DNA of 64,000 nucleotides, from positions 32,321 to 96,320 of the forward strand of contig NZ_KB893724.1 in NCBI RefSeq assembly GCF_000374165.1. Direction: 5' to 3'. Positions 17,384 to 26,554 of this stretch are shown here, one piece after another (position 1 is the stretch's first letter; every line of letters begins with the position of its first letter). The position numbers were made by a program, and so were the translations under genes. The notes under the pieces are model-generated. The model was given only the letters and a program-made list of their open reading frames with translations. It had not been told where the DNA came from and made no database searches. The DNA is from Parafrankia elaeagni. Lineage in GTDB: Bacteria > Actinomycetota > Actinomycetes > Frankiales > Frankiaceae.

Positions 17384-18463
17384 ATGGCAGGACCACCCGG
17401 GGATGACATCTTCCGGGCGACACTCGCCGCGGTCGCGCCCGGAACTCCGTTCCGTGATGGTCTCGAGCGCATCCTGCGTGGTCACACCGGAGCCCTGATC
17501 GTGCTGGGCCACGACAAGGTCGTGGAAGGTCTGTGCACCGGCGGGTTCGAGTTCGACGTCGAGTTCTCCGCCACCCGCCTGCGCGAGCTGGCGAAGATGG
17601 ACGGCGCGATCGTGCTCTCCTCCGACCTCACCCGCATCGTCCGGGCAGCGGTGCATCTGGTCCCCGATCCGACCGTCCCGACCGAGGAGTCCGGCACCCG
17701 GCACCGCACCGCGGAGCGGGTCGCCAAGCAGACCGGCTTCCCGGTGATCTCCGTCAGCCAGTCGATGCACATCATCGCCCTGTACGTCGCCGGGCGGCGC
17801 TACGTCCTCGACGGGGCGGCGGCCATCCTGTCCCGCGCCAACCAGGCGCTGGCGACGCTCGAACGGTACAAGCTGCGGCTCGACGAGGTCGCCGGCACGC
17901 TGTCCGCGCTGGAGATCGAGGATCTCGTCACCGTCCGCGACGCCATCTCGGTCAGTCAGCGCCTCGAGATGGTCCGGCGGATCGCGGACGAGATCGAGAG
18001 CTACGTGGTCGAGCTGGGCACCGACGGCCGCCTGCTGTCCCTGCAGCTCGAGGAGCTGATGGCCGGGGTCGAGACGGAGCGGGAGCTCACCGTCCGCGAC
18101 TACCTGCCGGTCGGAGCCCGGGCCGGGAACGCCACGCAGGTCCTCACGGAGCTCTCCGCGATGTCCCCGACCGACCTGCTCGACCTCACCGTGATCGCCC
18201 GGGTGATCGGCTTCTCCGGCGGGGCGGACATCCTCGACCGCCAGATCAGCCCGCGGGGCTACCGGATGCTGGCCAAGGTGCCGCGCCTGCCCCGGATGGT
18301 CGTCGACCGCCTCGTCGACCACTTCGGAACGCTGCAGAAGCTGCTCGCGGCCGGTGTCGACGACCTGCAGGCCGTCGAGGGCGTCGGGGAGGGCCGGGCA
18401 CGGGCCGTCCGCGAAGGCCTCTCCCGGCTCGCCGAGTCCAGCATCCTCGAGCGCTACGTCTAG
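17384..18463 (+). CDS. disA: DNA integrity scanning diadenylate cyclase DisA
   Basis: 359 residues, the usual DisA length. Makes c-di-AMP from two ATP and scans DNA for branched structures. The DAC domain has both active-site signatures: DGA (73-75, in KMDGAIVL) and GTRHR (104-108). The central helical spine and the C-terminal helix-hairpin-helix DNA-binding region ([21 protein letters not shown]) are present. 146 nt after radA, so it may have its own promoter. No c-di-AMP riboswitch was noticed in the window. Confidence 0.96.
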   Translation: MAGPPGDDIFRATLAAVAPGTPFRDGLERILRGHTGALIVLGHDKVVEGLCTGGFEFDVEFSATRLRELAKMDGAIVLSSDLTRIVRAAVHLVPDPTVPTEESGTRHRTAERVAKQTGFPVISVSQSMHIIALYVAGRRYVLDGAAAILSRANQALATLERYKLRLDEVAGTLSALEIEDLVTVRDAISVSQRLEMVRRIADEIESYVVELGTDGRLLSLQLEELMAGVETERELTVRDYLPVGARAGNATQVLTELSAMSPTDLLDLTVIARVIGFSGGADILDRQISPRGYRMLAKVPRLPRMVVDRLVDHFGTLQKLLAAGVDDLQAVEGVGEGRARAVREGLSRLAESSILERYV

Positions 18464-18643
18464 CGTCTGGCGGCGGTCACCGCGCCAGTGCCGTACGGCA
18501 GGTTTCGGGTTCGCCCGGCGCCGATACCGGGCGCGCCGGGAAAGATATCAGCACCAATAACGGCACCATTGTTCTTCGAACGGGAGAATGCCTTTCTGCT
18601 CCGCGGCATTTCCGGTCCGCCGGGAATACGTCCTCGCCGCGAT

Positions 18644-18682
18644 GCCGAACCGGGCTGCCGAACCCGGGCTGCCGAACCGGGT
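18644..18682. repeat. Short tandem repeat between disA and mutY
   Basis: Three units of GCCGAACCGGGCT (13, 14 and 12 nt) in tandem in the 269-nt disA-mutY intergenic region, which otherwise shows no gene. Confidence 0.7.
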
Positions 18683-18732
18683 ACCGAACGACAAACGGAC
18701 CAGCGACCTGATCCGGGCACCCGGATGGCACG

Positions 18733-19662
18733 ATGGAGCCGATGACATCGACGACGACATCCGGGATCGAACCGGCCGGAACGGCCGACCCGACGCCGGC
18801 ACTCGCGGAGCGCGTACTGGGCTGGTTCGGGGCCCACGCCCGGGAGCTGCCGTGGCGGCGGCCGGAGACCGGCCCGTGGGGCGTTCTCGTCAGCGAGTTC
18901 ATGCTCCAGCAGACCCCGGTGAACCGGGTCCTGCCGGTCTGGGAGCTCTGGCTGCGCCGCTGGCCCACCCCTGCGGATCTCGCCGCCGAGCCGTCCGGTG
19001 AGGCGGTACGGCAGTGGGGGCGGCTCGGCTACCCACGCCGGGCGCTGCGCCTGCACCAGGCCGCCGTCGCCATCGTGGAACGGCACCGCGGGGCCGTTCC
19101 GGACGACCTGGACGACCTGCTGGCACTGCCCGGGGTCGGCAGCTACACCGCCCGGGCCGTCGCCGCGTTCGCCTTCCGCCAGCGCCACCCCGTGATCGAC
19201 GTCAACGTCCGGCGTTTCGTCGCGCGGGCCGTCGAAGGCGTGGCCGAAGGGCCGGCCGCGGTGTCGCGGCGGGATCTGGAGCTCGTCGCCGGCCTGCTGC
19301 CGGCGGACGCGGAGACGGCGGCCCGGGCGAGCGCGGCGTTCATGGAGCTGGGCGCACTGGTCTGTGTGGCGCGCACGCCACGCTGCCCGGCCTGCCCGGT
19401 CAGCGATCTCTGCGGGTGGGCGGCGGCCGGTAGCCCGCCTTCGAACGTCCCGGCCCGGCGCCCGCAGGCGTACGCCGGAACCGACCGTCAGGTCCGCGGG
19501 CGGCTGCTCGGCGTGCTCCGCGACGCCACCGGCCCCGTCGAGCAGGCCGTTCTCGACCAGGTGTGGGACGAACCTGTCCAGCGGGCCCGCGCGCTCGCCG
19601 GGCTCGTCACGGACGGGCTGGTCACCCAGCTGGCACCCGGCGTCTACGCCCTCCCGGGCTGA
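18733..19662 (+). CDS. mutY: A/G-specific adenine DNA glycosylase
   Basis: 309 residues. Removes A mispaired with G or 8-oxoG. The catalytic Glu is in SEFMLQQT (E55), the helix-hairpin-helix is LPGVGSYTARAVAAFAF followed by the catalytic Asp of VIDVNVRR, and the iron-sulfur loop is C-x6-C-x2-C-x5-C (CVARTPRCPACPVSDLC). The C-terminal NUDIX-like 8-oxoG recognition domain is short (~70 residues), as in other actinobacterial MutY. The start codon choice (18733 or a second Met at residue 4) is not decided by a ribosome site. Convergent with the response-regulator gene. Confidence 0.93.
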   Translation: MEPMTSTTTSGIEPAGTADPTPALAERVLGWFGAHARELPWRRPETGPWGVLVSEFMLQQTPVNRVLPVWELWLRRWPTPADLAAEPSGEAVRQWGRLGYPRRALRLHQAAVAIVERHRGAVPDDLDDLLALPGVGSYTARAVAAFAFRQRHPVIDVNVRRFVARAVEGVAEGPAAVSRRDLELVAGLLPADAETAARASAAFMELGALVCVARTPRCPACPVSDLCGWAAAGSPPSNVPARRPQAYAGTDRQVRGRLLGVLRDATGPVEQAVLDQVWDEPVQRARALAGLVTDGLVTQLAPGVYALPG

Positions 19663-19730
19663 GTGGTTCCTCCACCGGACGGGGCGGCTCCCGCGGGCCG
19701 GCCCACCCTCACACCAGAGGCCAGAGGCCG

Positions 19731-19766
19731 GGCTTCCAGGTCAGGCCGGGCCTCCAGGTCAGGCCG
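19731..19766. repeat. 18-nt tandem repeat (2 copies) at the 3' end of the regulator gene
   Basis: Two 18-nt units (GGCTTCCAGGTCAGGCCG and a one-base variant) run across the stop codon of the minus-strand regulator. The 96-nt space between the convergent mutY and regulator stops shows no other structure. Confidence 0.7.
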
Positions 19767-20742
19767 GGTGCGGTGAGGGCGGTCGGAAGCGGTATCCGAC
19801 GCCCCTGATGCTCTCGATGAAAGGCGGGCGGGTGGGAAGGAGTACCCGTGCCGTCACGATCGCCTTCGAAGAGCCAGGAGCCTGGGGCACCAGGGCGGCG
19901 GCTGCGCCGCCCGTGGGCGGGGCGGTCCCGGGCTCCTCCCCCATGGTGGTGGAGATCGAGTCGCCGAGGCGGCGCCGGAGGCGACGCACGTGTACCGCCA
20001 GCGTGTTCGGGTCGGTGTCCGGAGATCCCCAGACCTCGGTGAGCAGGGTCTCCCGGGTGACGACCCGGCCGGCGTTGCCGAGCAGCAGGTGGAGCAGCCG
20101 GAACTCCCGCGGCGGCATGTGCACGGCCCGACCGGAGACTGTGACCTCGTGCGCGTCGACGTCGAGCACGACCGGACCCACCCGCAGCACCGCCGGCCCG
20201 GGTCTGGGTCTGACCAGTCCGGGCCCGGTGACTCCGGCCGGTTCGCCCTGCCCGCCCGGGGCACCGGCCATGGTCGCGCTCGCCCCGCCGGCGGCACCTG
20301 CGGCGCCGACCATGGCCAGCACCTCGTGCACGCGGTAGGGCTTGCCGACGCAGGCGCTGGCCCCCGCCTCCAGGGCGGCCGAGGCCTGCTCCCGGTCGTC
20401 CGCGCCGACCGCGAACAGGATCGGGGTACCGGTCCGCTCCGCCACCGAGCGGACGGTGCGGATCAGGGTGACCCCGTCCACGATCGGCAGCCGTGCGCTG
20501 ATCAGGATCACCGACGGATCGAGACGCCCGATCTCCAGGAGCGCCAGCGCCCCGTCCGTGACGACGCTGACCTCCATTCCCTGGTCCCGCAGCGCGGGCA
20601 GCAGCTCGTCGTCCGCCTCGTCGTCCGCGATGAGCAGCGGCCGCTGCCGACGGCCGCCACCCGCCGACGCGACCAGGTCGTCGCCCTGGTCACCGTCTGC
20701 TTCCCACCTCTCGGAACCGATCAACCGAACCGCCTTAGACAT
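19759..20742 (-). CDS. OmpR/PhoB-type response regulator with non-canonical receiver
   Basis: 327 residues from ATG 20740-20742 (longer frame to 20934 is Arg-rich and unlikely). Receiver ~33-145: the acidic pair D40/D41 (LLIADDE) and K134 (VGKPY) are present, but the phospho-acceptor position is Ser (S82 in VILISARLP) and the beta4 Thr is also missing, so phosphorylation in the usual way is not expected. The C-terminal winged helix is clear (PREFRLLHLLLGNAGRVVTR, TLAVHVRRLRRRLGD, ESIRGVGYRF), but ~45 residues are inserted between recognition helix and wing. It follows pstB by 213 nt on the same strand, so phosphate-linked regulation is a reasonable guess; no sensor kinase lies in the window. 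Confidence 0.87.
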   Translation of the reverse strand: MSKAVRLIGSERWEADGDQGDDLVASAGGGRRQRPLLIADDEADDELLPALRDQGMEVSVVTDGALALLEIGRLDPSVILISARLPIVDGVTLIRTVRSVAERTGTPILFAVGADDREQASAALEAGASACVGKPYRVHEVLAMVGAAGAAGGASATMAGAPGGQGEPAGVTGPGLVRPRPGPAVLRVGPVVLDVDAHEVTVSGRAVHMPPREFRLLHLLLGNAGRVVTRETLLTEVWGSPDTDPNTLAVHVRRLRRRLGDSISTTMGEEPGTAPPTGGAAAALVPQAPGSSKAIVTARVLLPTRPPFIESIRGVGYRFRPPSPHPA

Positions 20743-20955
20743 AGTCCGACCGACCAGGTGGAAAGCCTGGCCTCTCGGGCTGCTCAACGGCACAGCGTCC
20801 CCGATCCGCTGAACCCTGCTGCTGACAGCACGCTGGAAGGCAGACGCGCCGCAGGTAGAACGCGCCGGCCGATCCGACCTTCTCCGCACCGGCGGCCGGC
20901 GCAGGACATCCGGCACAGGACTTCCATCCGGCACAGGCCCTCCGGGCAGGTCCGC

Positions 20956-21735
20956 TCAGCCGAAACGGCCGGTGACGTAGTCGTTGGTGGCCGGCACCTT
21001 CGGGTTACTGAAGATGATGCTGGTCTCGTCGATTTCGATCAGCTTTCCGGGCTTTCCGGTGCCGGCGATGTTGAAGAAACCGGTGCGGTCGCTGACCCGG
21101 GACGCCTGCTGCATGTTGTGGGTGACGATGACGATGGTGAACTCGGCCTTGAGCTTCTGCATCAGATCCTCGATGGCGAGGGTGGAGATCGGGTCCAGCG
21201 CCGAGCAGGGCTCGTCCATCAGCAGCACGGCGGGCTTGACCGCGATCGCCCGGGCGATACAGAGCCGCTGCTGCTGACCACCGGAGAGGCTGGAGCCGGG
21301 CCGGTTGAGCCGGTCCTTGACCTCCTCCCACAGGTTGGCACCCCGCAGCGTCTCCTCGACCAGGCTGTCGAGGGCCGCCTTGCGCATGCGGCCACCGTTG
21401 AGCTTCACCCCGGCCACCACGTTGTCGTAGATGGACATGGTGGGGAACGGGTTGGGACGCTGGAACACCATGCCGACCTGCCGGCGCACGGCGACCGGGT
21501 CGACCCCGGTGCCGTAGAGGTCCTCCCCGTCGATGAGGACCTTGCCTGACACCCGCCCGCCGGGCACGACCTCGTGCATCCGGTTGAGCGAGCGGAGGAA
21601 GGTCGACTTGCCGCAGCCGGACGGGCCGATCAGCGCCGTCACGGTTCGTGGCTCGATTTCCATGTTGACCTGCTCTACGGCTTTGAAATCGCCGTAGAAG
21701 ATGTCGAGGTCGGAGACCTGGATGCGCTTTGACAC
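20956..21735 (-). CDS. pstB: Phosphate ABC transporter ATP-binding protein
   Basis: 259 residues from GTG 21733-21735 with GGAAAGGG 8 nt upstream; the frame runs 45 codons further upstream into pstA but that extension is not PstB-like. Walker [10 protein letters not shown], the PstB hallmark [17 protein letters not shown], signature LSGGQQQRL and Walker [14 protein letters not shown] are complete, with the switch His in [13 protein letters not shown]. It energises phosphate import through PstC/PstA. Gap to pstA is 38 nt, consistent with one operon. Confidence 0.96.
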   Translation of the reverse strand: MSKRIQVSDLDIFYGDFKAVEQVNMEIEPRTVTALIGPSGCGKSTFLRSLNRMHEVVPGGRVSGKVLIDGEDLYGTGVDPVAVRRQVGMVFQRPNPFPTMSIYDNVVAGVKLNGGRMRKAALDSLVEETLRGANLWEEVKDRLNRPGSSLSGGQQQRLCIARAIAVKPAVLLMDEPCSALDPISTLAIEDLMQKLKAEFTIVIVTHNMQQASRVSDRTGFFNIAGTGKPGKLIEIDETSIIFSNPKVPATNDYVTGRFG

Positions 21736-21773
21736 CGCGGCGCCCTTTCCGTGTTCCGTGTGCAGCGGCTGGT

Positions 21774-22838
21774 TCAGCGGCTGTTCGGCAGCGAGAAGAT
21801 CCGGGAGATGAAGCGAGCGATCAGGTTCAGCAGCATCACGATGATGAACAGGGTGAGCGCCGCCGCCCACGCGCGATCCACGCCGAACTCCGGACGTGCC
21901 CCGGGAATGCTGTAGGAGCTGTAGGTGAAGACGGGGAGCGACGCCATTCTGCCGTCGAAGAGGTCGTAGTTCACCCTGGTCGTGGCGCCGACGATGATGA
22001 GCAGCGGCGCCGTCTCACCGATGACCCGGGAGATGGAGAGGGTCACACCGGTCGCGATACCCGCGGCGGCGGTACGCAGGACTACCCTGATGATTGTGAG
22101 CCACTTTGGCACGCCGAGCGCGTAGGAGGCCTCCCGCAACTCGTTCGGCACCAGCTTGAGCATCTCCTCGACCGAGCGGATCACGATCGGCACCATCAGC
22201 ACCGAGAGCGCGACGGCGCCGCCGATACCGAACCGGACACTCGGCCCGAAGAAGATCGAGAAAAAGGCGAAGGCGAACAGGCCGGCGACGATCGACGGGA
22301 TGCCGGTCATCACGTCCACCAGGACGGTGACCGCCCGGGCCAGCCGGCCTTTGCCGTACTCCACGAGGTAGACGGCGCACATGATGCCGACCGGCACGGA
22401 GATCACCGCCGCCGCCGCGGTGATCAGGAGGGTGCCGATGATGGCGTGCAGCGCCCCGCCGCCCTCACCGACCACGCCCACCATGTCGGAGCTGAGGAAG
22501 GTCCCGTCGAACCGCGCGGAACCGTTCTCGACGACGGTGACCAGCAGCGACAGCAGCGGAAGCATGGCCAGCGCGAAGGCGAGCGTGACCGTGACGGTGG
22601 CGAGCCTGTCCCTGGCCCGGCGAGTCCCTTCGACCTGCCAGGAGACGACCGGCAGGATGATCAGGTTCAGCACTCCGGCGACCATGAACATCGCCAGCGG
22701 GGTGAAGCCGAGCAGGAGACCGAGGAGCAGGGCGACCGCCAGGCACCCGCCCACCACGGCCCAGGGTGCCCAGCGGGGAAGCGATCCCCGGGTCAGCTGT
22801 GACAGGGTGACCGGCCCGGGCGGAACGGCGGTGGTCAT
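21774..22838 (-). CDS. pstA: Phosphate ABC transporter permease PstA
   Basis: 354 residues, longer than E. coli PstA because of an N-terminal pair of hydrophobic helices ([20 protein letters not shown], then a second) typical of actinobacteria. The permease core has at least five further segments and the EAA loop ([20 protein letters not shown]). ATG overlaps the pstC stop by 4 nt (ATGA), so the two permeases are translationally coupled. Confidence 0.95.
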   Translation of the reverse strand: MTTAVPPGPVTLSQLTRGSLPRWAPWAVVGGCLAVALLLGLLLGFTPLAMFMVAGVLNLIILPVVSWQVEGTRRARDRLATVTVTLAFALAMLPLLSLLVTVVENGSARFDGTFLSSDMVGVVGEGGGALHAIIGTLLITAAAAVISVPVGIMCAVYLVEYGKGRLARAVTVLVDVMTGIPSIVAGLFAFAFFSIFFGPSVRFGIGGAVALSVLMVPIVIRSVEEMLKLVPNELREASYALGVPKWLTIIRVVLRTAAAGIATGVTLSISRVIGETAPLLIIVGATTRVNYDLFDGRMASLPVFTYSSYSIPGARPEFGVDRAWAAALTLFIIVMLLNLIARFISRIFSLPNSR

Positions 22839-23869
22839 GCGTTCGCTCCCGAGAATTCGCGCCGGCGGGCGATGACGGCCCGGGCGGCGAAGTTGACGAC
22901 GAAGGTCAGCACGAACAGCACCAGACCAGAGGCGATCAACGCGTTCACCGCCAGACCACTGGACTCGGGGAAGTCGAGCGCGATGTTGGCCGCGATGGTG
23001 TTGGAGTTGGTTGTGCCAATCAGGTCGACGGTGACGATGCTGGAGGCGGAGAGGACCATCGCGACCGCGAGGGTCTCGCCGAGCGCGCGGCCGAGGCCGA
23101 GCATGGAACCGCTGATGACCCCGGAACGCCCGAACGGCAGCACCGTCATCCGGATCATCTCCCAGCGGGTGGCGCCGAGCGCCAGGGACGCCTCCTCCTG
23201 CAGCCGCGGTGTCTGCAGGAAGACCTCCCGGTTGACCGCGGTCATGATCGGAAGAACCATCACGGCGAGCACCAGCCCGGCGGTGAGCGTCGTCCGCCCG
23301 GTGGTCGACGCCGGGCCGTCGAAGAACGGGATGAACCCGAGGTTGTCGTCGAGCCAGCGGTACACCGGCACCAGCTCCGGGGCCAGGAAGAAGATGCCCC
23401 ACAGCCCGTACACGACGCTGGGCACCGCGGCGAGCAGATCGACCAGGTAGCCGAGGAACGAGGCGACCCGGCGCGGGGCGAAGTGCGAGATGAACAGCGC
23501 GATGCCGATCGACAGCGGCGCGGCGAACACCAGCGCGATCAGGGCGGCGAACACCGTGCCGAACAGCAGGGGGCCGACGAACGACAGGAAGCCCTCACCG
23601 CCGGGCAGATCCTCGCCGTCCGCGGTGAGGGCGGGGAAGCCCTCCACGATCAGGAAGATGCCGACGGCCGCGAGGGTGAGCAGGATCAGGATGCCGGCGC
23701 CGACCGCGGTGCCGGCGAAGATCCGGTCACCGATCCGACCGCGGGAGCGGTCCAGCCCCAGAGCGGGACCGCCGGAGGTCTCTTCCGATGACTTGCCGCC
23801 CGGCGACGCGCCACCTGAGGGCGGGTCGGCGGAGGGGGTACCGCTTTTCGCGGTGGCGGGTTTCGTCAC
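22835..23869 (-). CDS. pstC: Phosphate ABC transporter permease PstC
   Basis: 344 residues. A ~45-residue Ser/Gly/Pro-rich cytoplasmic tail precedes six or so membrane segments (GILILLTLAAVGIFLIVEGF first); the EAA motif is LQEEASLALGATRWEMIRM and the core has FGTVFAALIALVFAAPLSIG. Located 140 nt after pstS; a strong hairpin lies in that gap. Confidence 0.95.
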   Translation of the reverse strand: MTKPATAKSGTPSADPPSGGASPGGKSSEETSGGPALGLDRSRGRIGDRIFAGTAVGAGILILLTLAAVGIFLIVEGFPALTADGEDLPGGEGFLSFVGPLLFGTVFAALIALVFAAPLSIGIALFISHFAPRRVASFLGYLVDLLAAVPSVVYGLWGIFFLAPELVPVYRWLDDNLGFIPFFDGPASTTGRTTLTAGLVLAVMVLPIMTAVNREVFLQTPRLQEEASLALGATRWEMIRMTVLPFGRSGVISGSMLGLGRALGETLAVAMVLSASSIVTVDLIGTTNSNTIAANIALDFPESSGLAVNALIASGLVLFVLTFVVNFAARAVIARRREFSGANA

Positions 23870-23921
23870 GGATTATGCCTCCTCGGGCCGTGGCGTGACG
23901 GGTGGTGCGGGAGATGACCGC

Positions 23922-23956
23922 GGGTCTGGGCGGCCATCTGGTGACCGCCCAGACCC
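23922..23956 (-). terminator. Intercistronic hairpin between pstS and pstC
   Basis: Perfect 12-bp inverted repeat (23922-23933 with 23945-23956), 11-nt loop, no T-run. Placed directly after the pstS stop it could act as an attenuator or 3'-end stabiliser, letting the binding protein be made in excess over the membrane subunits. Confidence 0.65.
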
Positions 23957-24009
23957 TGGATCAGGAACCTGGGAAAAGGTTCAGAGCCTGGAAACCGAGT
24001 GTGTCGAGC

Positions 24010-25113
24010 TCAGGAGGCGGTGATCGCGTCGATCGCGCCCTGGGCCCTGCCGCGCAGCTCGTCGGAGATCGGGGCGGAGCCCGCGTTCTCCGCAGCGGCC
24101 TGCTGCCCCTCCTCGCTGATCACGTAGCCGAGGAAGGCCTTGACCAGGTCGGCCTGCTCCTGGCTGTCGTAGTTGGCACAGGCGAGCTGGTAGGAGACCA
24201 GCACGACCGGGTAGACGCCGGCCTCGGTGGTGTCCCGGGGCAGATCGACGGCGAAGCTGTACTCCGAACGCCCGGGCACGACCTCGGCGGCATCCACGAC
24301 GGCAGCGGCGGCCTCGGGCGAGTACTCGACGAACTCGTCACCCACCTGGACGGCGGCGACGCCCAGGTCACCGGCCTGCGATGCGTCGAGGTAGCCGATG
24401 GTGCCCTCGCCGCCGCGCAGCGCGGCGGCCACACCCTGGGTCTGCGCGGCGGCCTCGCCACCCTGCACCGGCCAGTCACCGGAGACCTCGTGCGGCCAGT
24501 CCGCCGGGGCGGCCTTGGAGAGGTAGTCGACGAAGTTCTCGGTGGTGCCGGACTCGTCCGAGCGGTGCACCGGCGTGATGTTGGTGGACGGCAGGTCGAT
24601 GCCGTCGTTGAGCTCGACGAGCGCCGGGTCGTTCCACATGGTGATCTTGCCGTCGAAGATCCGGGCCATCACCGACGGGGTGAGCTTCAGGCCCTCGACA
24701 CCCGGCAGGTTGTAGGCCACGGCGATCGGGCTGATGTACCCCGGGAACTCGATGAAGCCGTTCGGGCCGCAGGTCTCCTCGGCGGCGGCGATCTCCTCGT
24801 CGTCGAGGTAGGCGTCCGAGCCGGCGAACTGGACACCACCGCTGGTGAACTGCTCGCGGCCGCCACCGGAACCAATCGGGTCGTAGGTGACCGACGCGTC
24901 CGGAGCGACCTCCGCGAACCCTGCGATCCACGCCTCCATCGCCGATCCCTGGGCGGAGGAGCCGGCGCCGGCGAGGTCACCGCTGACAGAGGTGGTCTCG
25001 GTGCCGTCAGCACTGTCGGTGCTGCTGTCGTCGTCATCACCGCACGCGGCCACGGTGAGGGCGAGCATGACGGCGACCGGCAGGCCGGCCAGCCGGAGGA
25101 GCTTACGGTTCAC
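24010..25113 (-). CDS. pstS: Phosphate ABC transporter substrate-binding lipoprotein
   Basis: 367 residues from GTG 25111-25113 (GAGAGG ~10 nt upstream; a GTG 12 codons earlier lacks a site). Signal peptide with lipobox VAAC, then an acidic Ser/Asp/Thr linker, then the PstS fold with the phosphate-binding signatures GAGSSAQ, DPIGSGGGREQF, GSDAYL and RSDESGTTENF. Captures phosphate at the outer face of the membrane and delivers it to PstC/PstA. First gene of the operon; expression by the PhoP system is expected but the operator is not certain. Confidence 0.95.
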   Translation of the reverse strand: MNRKLLRLAGLPVAVMLALTVAACGDDDDSSTDSADGTETTSVSGDLAGAGSSAQGSAMEAWIAGFAEVAPDASVTYDPIGSGGGREQFTSGGVQFAGSDAYLDDEEIAAAEETCGPNGFIEFPGYISPIAVAYNLPGVEGLKLTPSVMARIFDGKITMWNDPALVELNDGIDLPSTNITPVHRSDESGTTENFVDYLSKAAPADWPHEVSGDWPVQGGEAAAQTQGVAAALRGGEGTIGYLDASQAGDLGVAAVQVGDEFVEYSPEAAAAVVDAAEVVPGRSEYSFAVDLPRDTTEAGVYPVVLVSYQLACANYDSQEQADLVKAFLGYVISEEGQQAAAENAGSAPISDELRGRAQGAIDAITAS

Positions 25114-25425
25114 GACGAGTTGCCTCTCTGAGGTCGGGTGGCGGTTCACCGCCCGCAGGTGGGGCGAATTACCGTCTCAAACGCCGAGCAAGTTATGAGC
25201 TGCGCCTGAACTACCAGCCGGAGCACGCGGAACGCAAGATGAACGAAACATGTCCTTTGCCCCACCCTGAATCACTTCATGGTCACGACCCGAAGGTCAA
25301 CACCACGCCAGACTCCCACCAGGACCCCGGGCTCCAGAGCCCGGAGCCACCCGGTCTACCCATAGGGCCCCTTAAGTAGTATCTTGGAAGTTTTGCCATA
25401 GAACTGGCATCGACCTTCAGTCCGC

Positions 25426-25545
25426 GTGATCCGTCGCGTGGCACGGAATGACCTCACGAACGAGCGATGGGCCGCGCCGGAGCCGCTGCCGCCCCGCCGT
25501 CGCGGGCGAGCGCCCCGAAGGCCCGACCGTCGGCGACGATCGCCC
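25426..25545 (+). pseudogene. Remnant of an IS5-like transposase N-terminus
   Basis: The frame encodes RNDLTNERWAAPEPLPPRRR then GRAPRRPDRR, which lines up with the N-terminus of IS5-family (DDE) transposases (pattern: DLTdxxWaxLePLLPp...GRppr..RR). Beyond ~40 residues similarity stops and the frame ends at 25725 without catalytic motifs. No terminal inverted repeats were found. A short decayed fragment, if real. Confidence 0.4.
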
Positions 25546-25717
25546 CGTTGCAGCGAGACCACCGTCAGACACGAGAGCGACCACGCCGAGCGCGATAACT
25601 CGCCAAGGCGTCATATCGGGCGTCTAGTTACCCAGACGGACGAAAGATTCGCTCTGCGTGACGAGACGTCCACTCTGCCCCGAGATCACCACCCACCTTC
25701 CCTCTCGCCACCTCACT

Positions 25718-25726
25718 TGCTATAAA
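25718..25726 (+). promoter_or_regulatory. Extended -10-like element
   Basis: TGCTATAAA in an AT-richer patch matches an extended -10 (TGnTATAAT). No good -35, and the next gene on this strand starts ~480 nt on, so its role is unclear. An AGGAGG at 25772-25777 has no start codon at usable distance. Confidence 0.25.
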
Positions 25727-25918
25727 GCAAATCAGCGGTAGCTGACAGCATTAGCCCGTACCCACAGAGTCAGGAGGCGCCCGAGGTTCGATCCGCTCGC
25801 ACGCCACGGCGAAACGACGCCAGTCCAGTCCGCGCCAGGCTCTCCGGGTACCTCACGGACCCCTCGGACGCCCCGTCACGCCTCCGCACCGGTGCCCAGC
25901 GATCACGCCGTCCCACCG

Positions 25919-25955
25919 TCACCGTTCAGTCACCGTTCAGTCGATGATGGTTCAC
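25919..25955. promoter_or_regulatory. 11-bp direct repeat with GTTCA core, PHO-box-like
   Basis: TCACCGTTCAG occurs twice in exact tandem (25919-25929, 25930-25940), and GGTTCAC follows at 25949-25955. PhoP boxes of Streptomyces are 11-bp direct repeats with GTTCA cores, so this is a candidate operator. It lies 264 nt upstream of the small plus-strand gene and ~805 nt upstream of pstS. Confidence 0.4.
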
Positions 25956-26204
25956 GTCAGGTTTGGTGACGGGCCGCCCGGCCCCACCAGGCGACGCGAA
26001 CGCCCTCCCGCCCCACCGAGCCAGGCACGGCTGTTCCAGCCATCCCCGGCGGCACCCCCAGACCCGCCGGTGAGCCCCCTTCCCCGAGCACGGAGCCAGG
26101 CCACGGTGGCGAACCTGCGCGCTGAACGCGTCGGTCTGACGTCTCCGCCCACGCCCATGCCACCGGTCTCGGTGACCGCCAGCAACAGGAAGGCAGCGCG
26201 CACG

Positions 26205-26483
26205 ATGAACACCGTCGACACCGGCGAACTCATGCCGGAGCCCAGACCCGTATCCGGTGGTCCGCCGCCGTCGCTGGCGGAGGTCGTCACCGTGCGGGCG
26301 GGATTACTGGTCGAGCACGAGCTGGTGCTGTCCCCCGGCGCCACCGCCGCCGACCTGACCAGCGCGATGATCCTGGTCCCGCCGACCGCCGCCCTCGTCA
26401 GCCACCATGGCGACGTGGACCTTTCGCTGGTGTTCCGCGAGGTGCCCCGCCCGGCACCGGAGGCTTCCTCCGAGCCTCGCTGA
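26205..26483 (+). CDS. Small hypothetical protein
   Basis: 92 residues from ATG 26205 with AGGAAGG 9 nt upstream; a longer frame from 25944 has a Pro/Arg-rich start unlike a protein. Composition is balanced (LAEVVTVRAGLLVEHELVLS, SAMILVPPTAALVSHHGDVD) and rich in Val/Leu/Glu, suggesting a small folded cytoplasmic domain. No family recognised; no signal or membrane segment. It ends 71 nt before proS and may be co-transcribed with it. Confidence 0.6.
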   Translation: MNTVDTGELMPEPRPVSGGPPPSLAEVVTVRAGLLVEHELVLSPGATAADLTSAMILVPPTAALVSHHGDVDLSLVFREVPRPAPEASSEPR

Positions 26484-26554
26484 CACCGCGAGCGGAGCGG
26501 CCCGTCCACGGGGGGCGGGCCGGCTCCGCCGTACTCCCGCTCCGAACCAATATC

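Larger units (their letters stand above)
25114..26204. other. 1.1-kb gene-poor region upstream of pstS
   Basis: Divergent space between pstS and the small gene at 26205. GC content is visibly lower around 25370-25440 and 25620-25760. It holds a hairpin TTGCCATAGAACTGGCA near 25393-25409, a transposase-like fragment, an extended -10-like TGCTATAAA and an 11-bp direct repeat. A GTTCACC heptamer, the PhoP half-site core of Streptomyces, occurs at ~25144-25150 close to pstS. No convincing complete gene. Confidence 0.6.

Noticed and set aside
15495-17423. 642-codon minus-strand open frame
   Set aside because: Antisense to radA, which has all family motifs.
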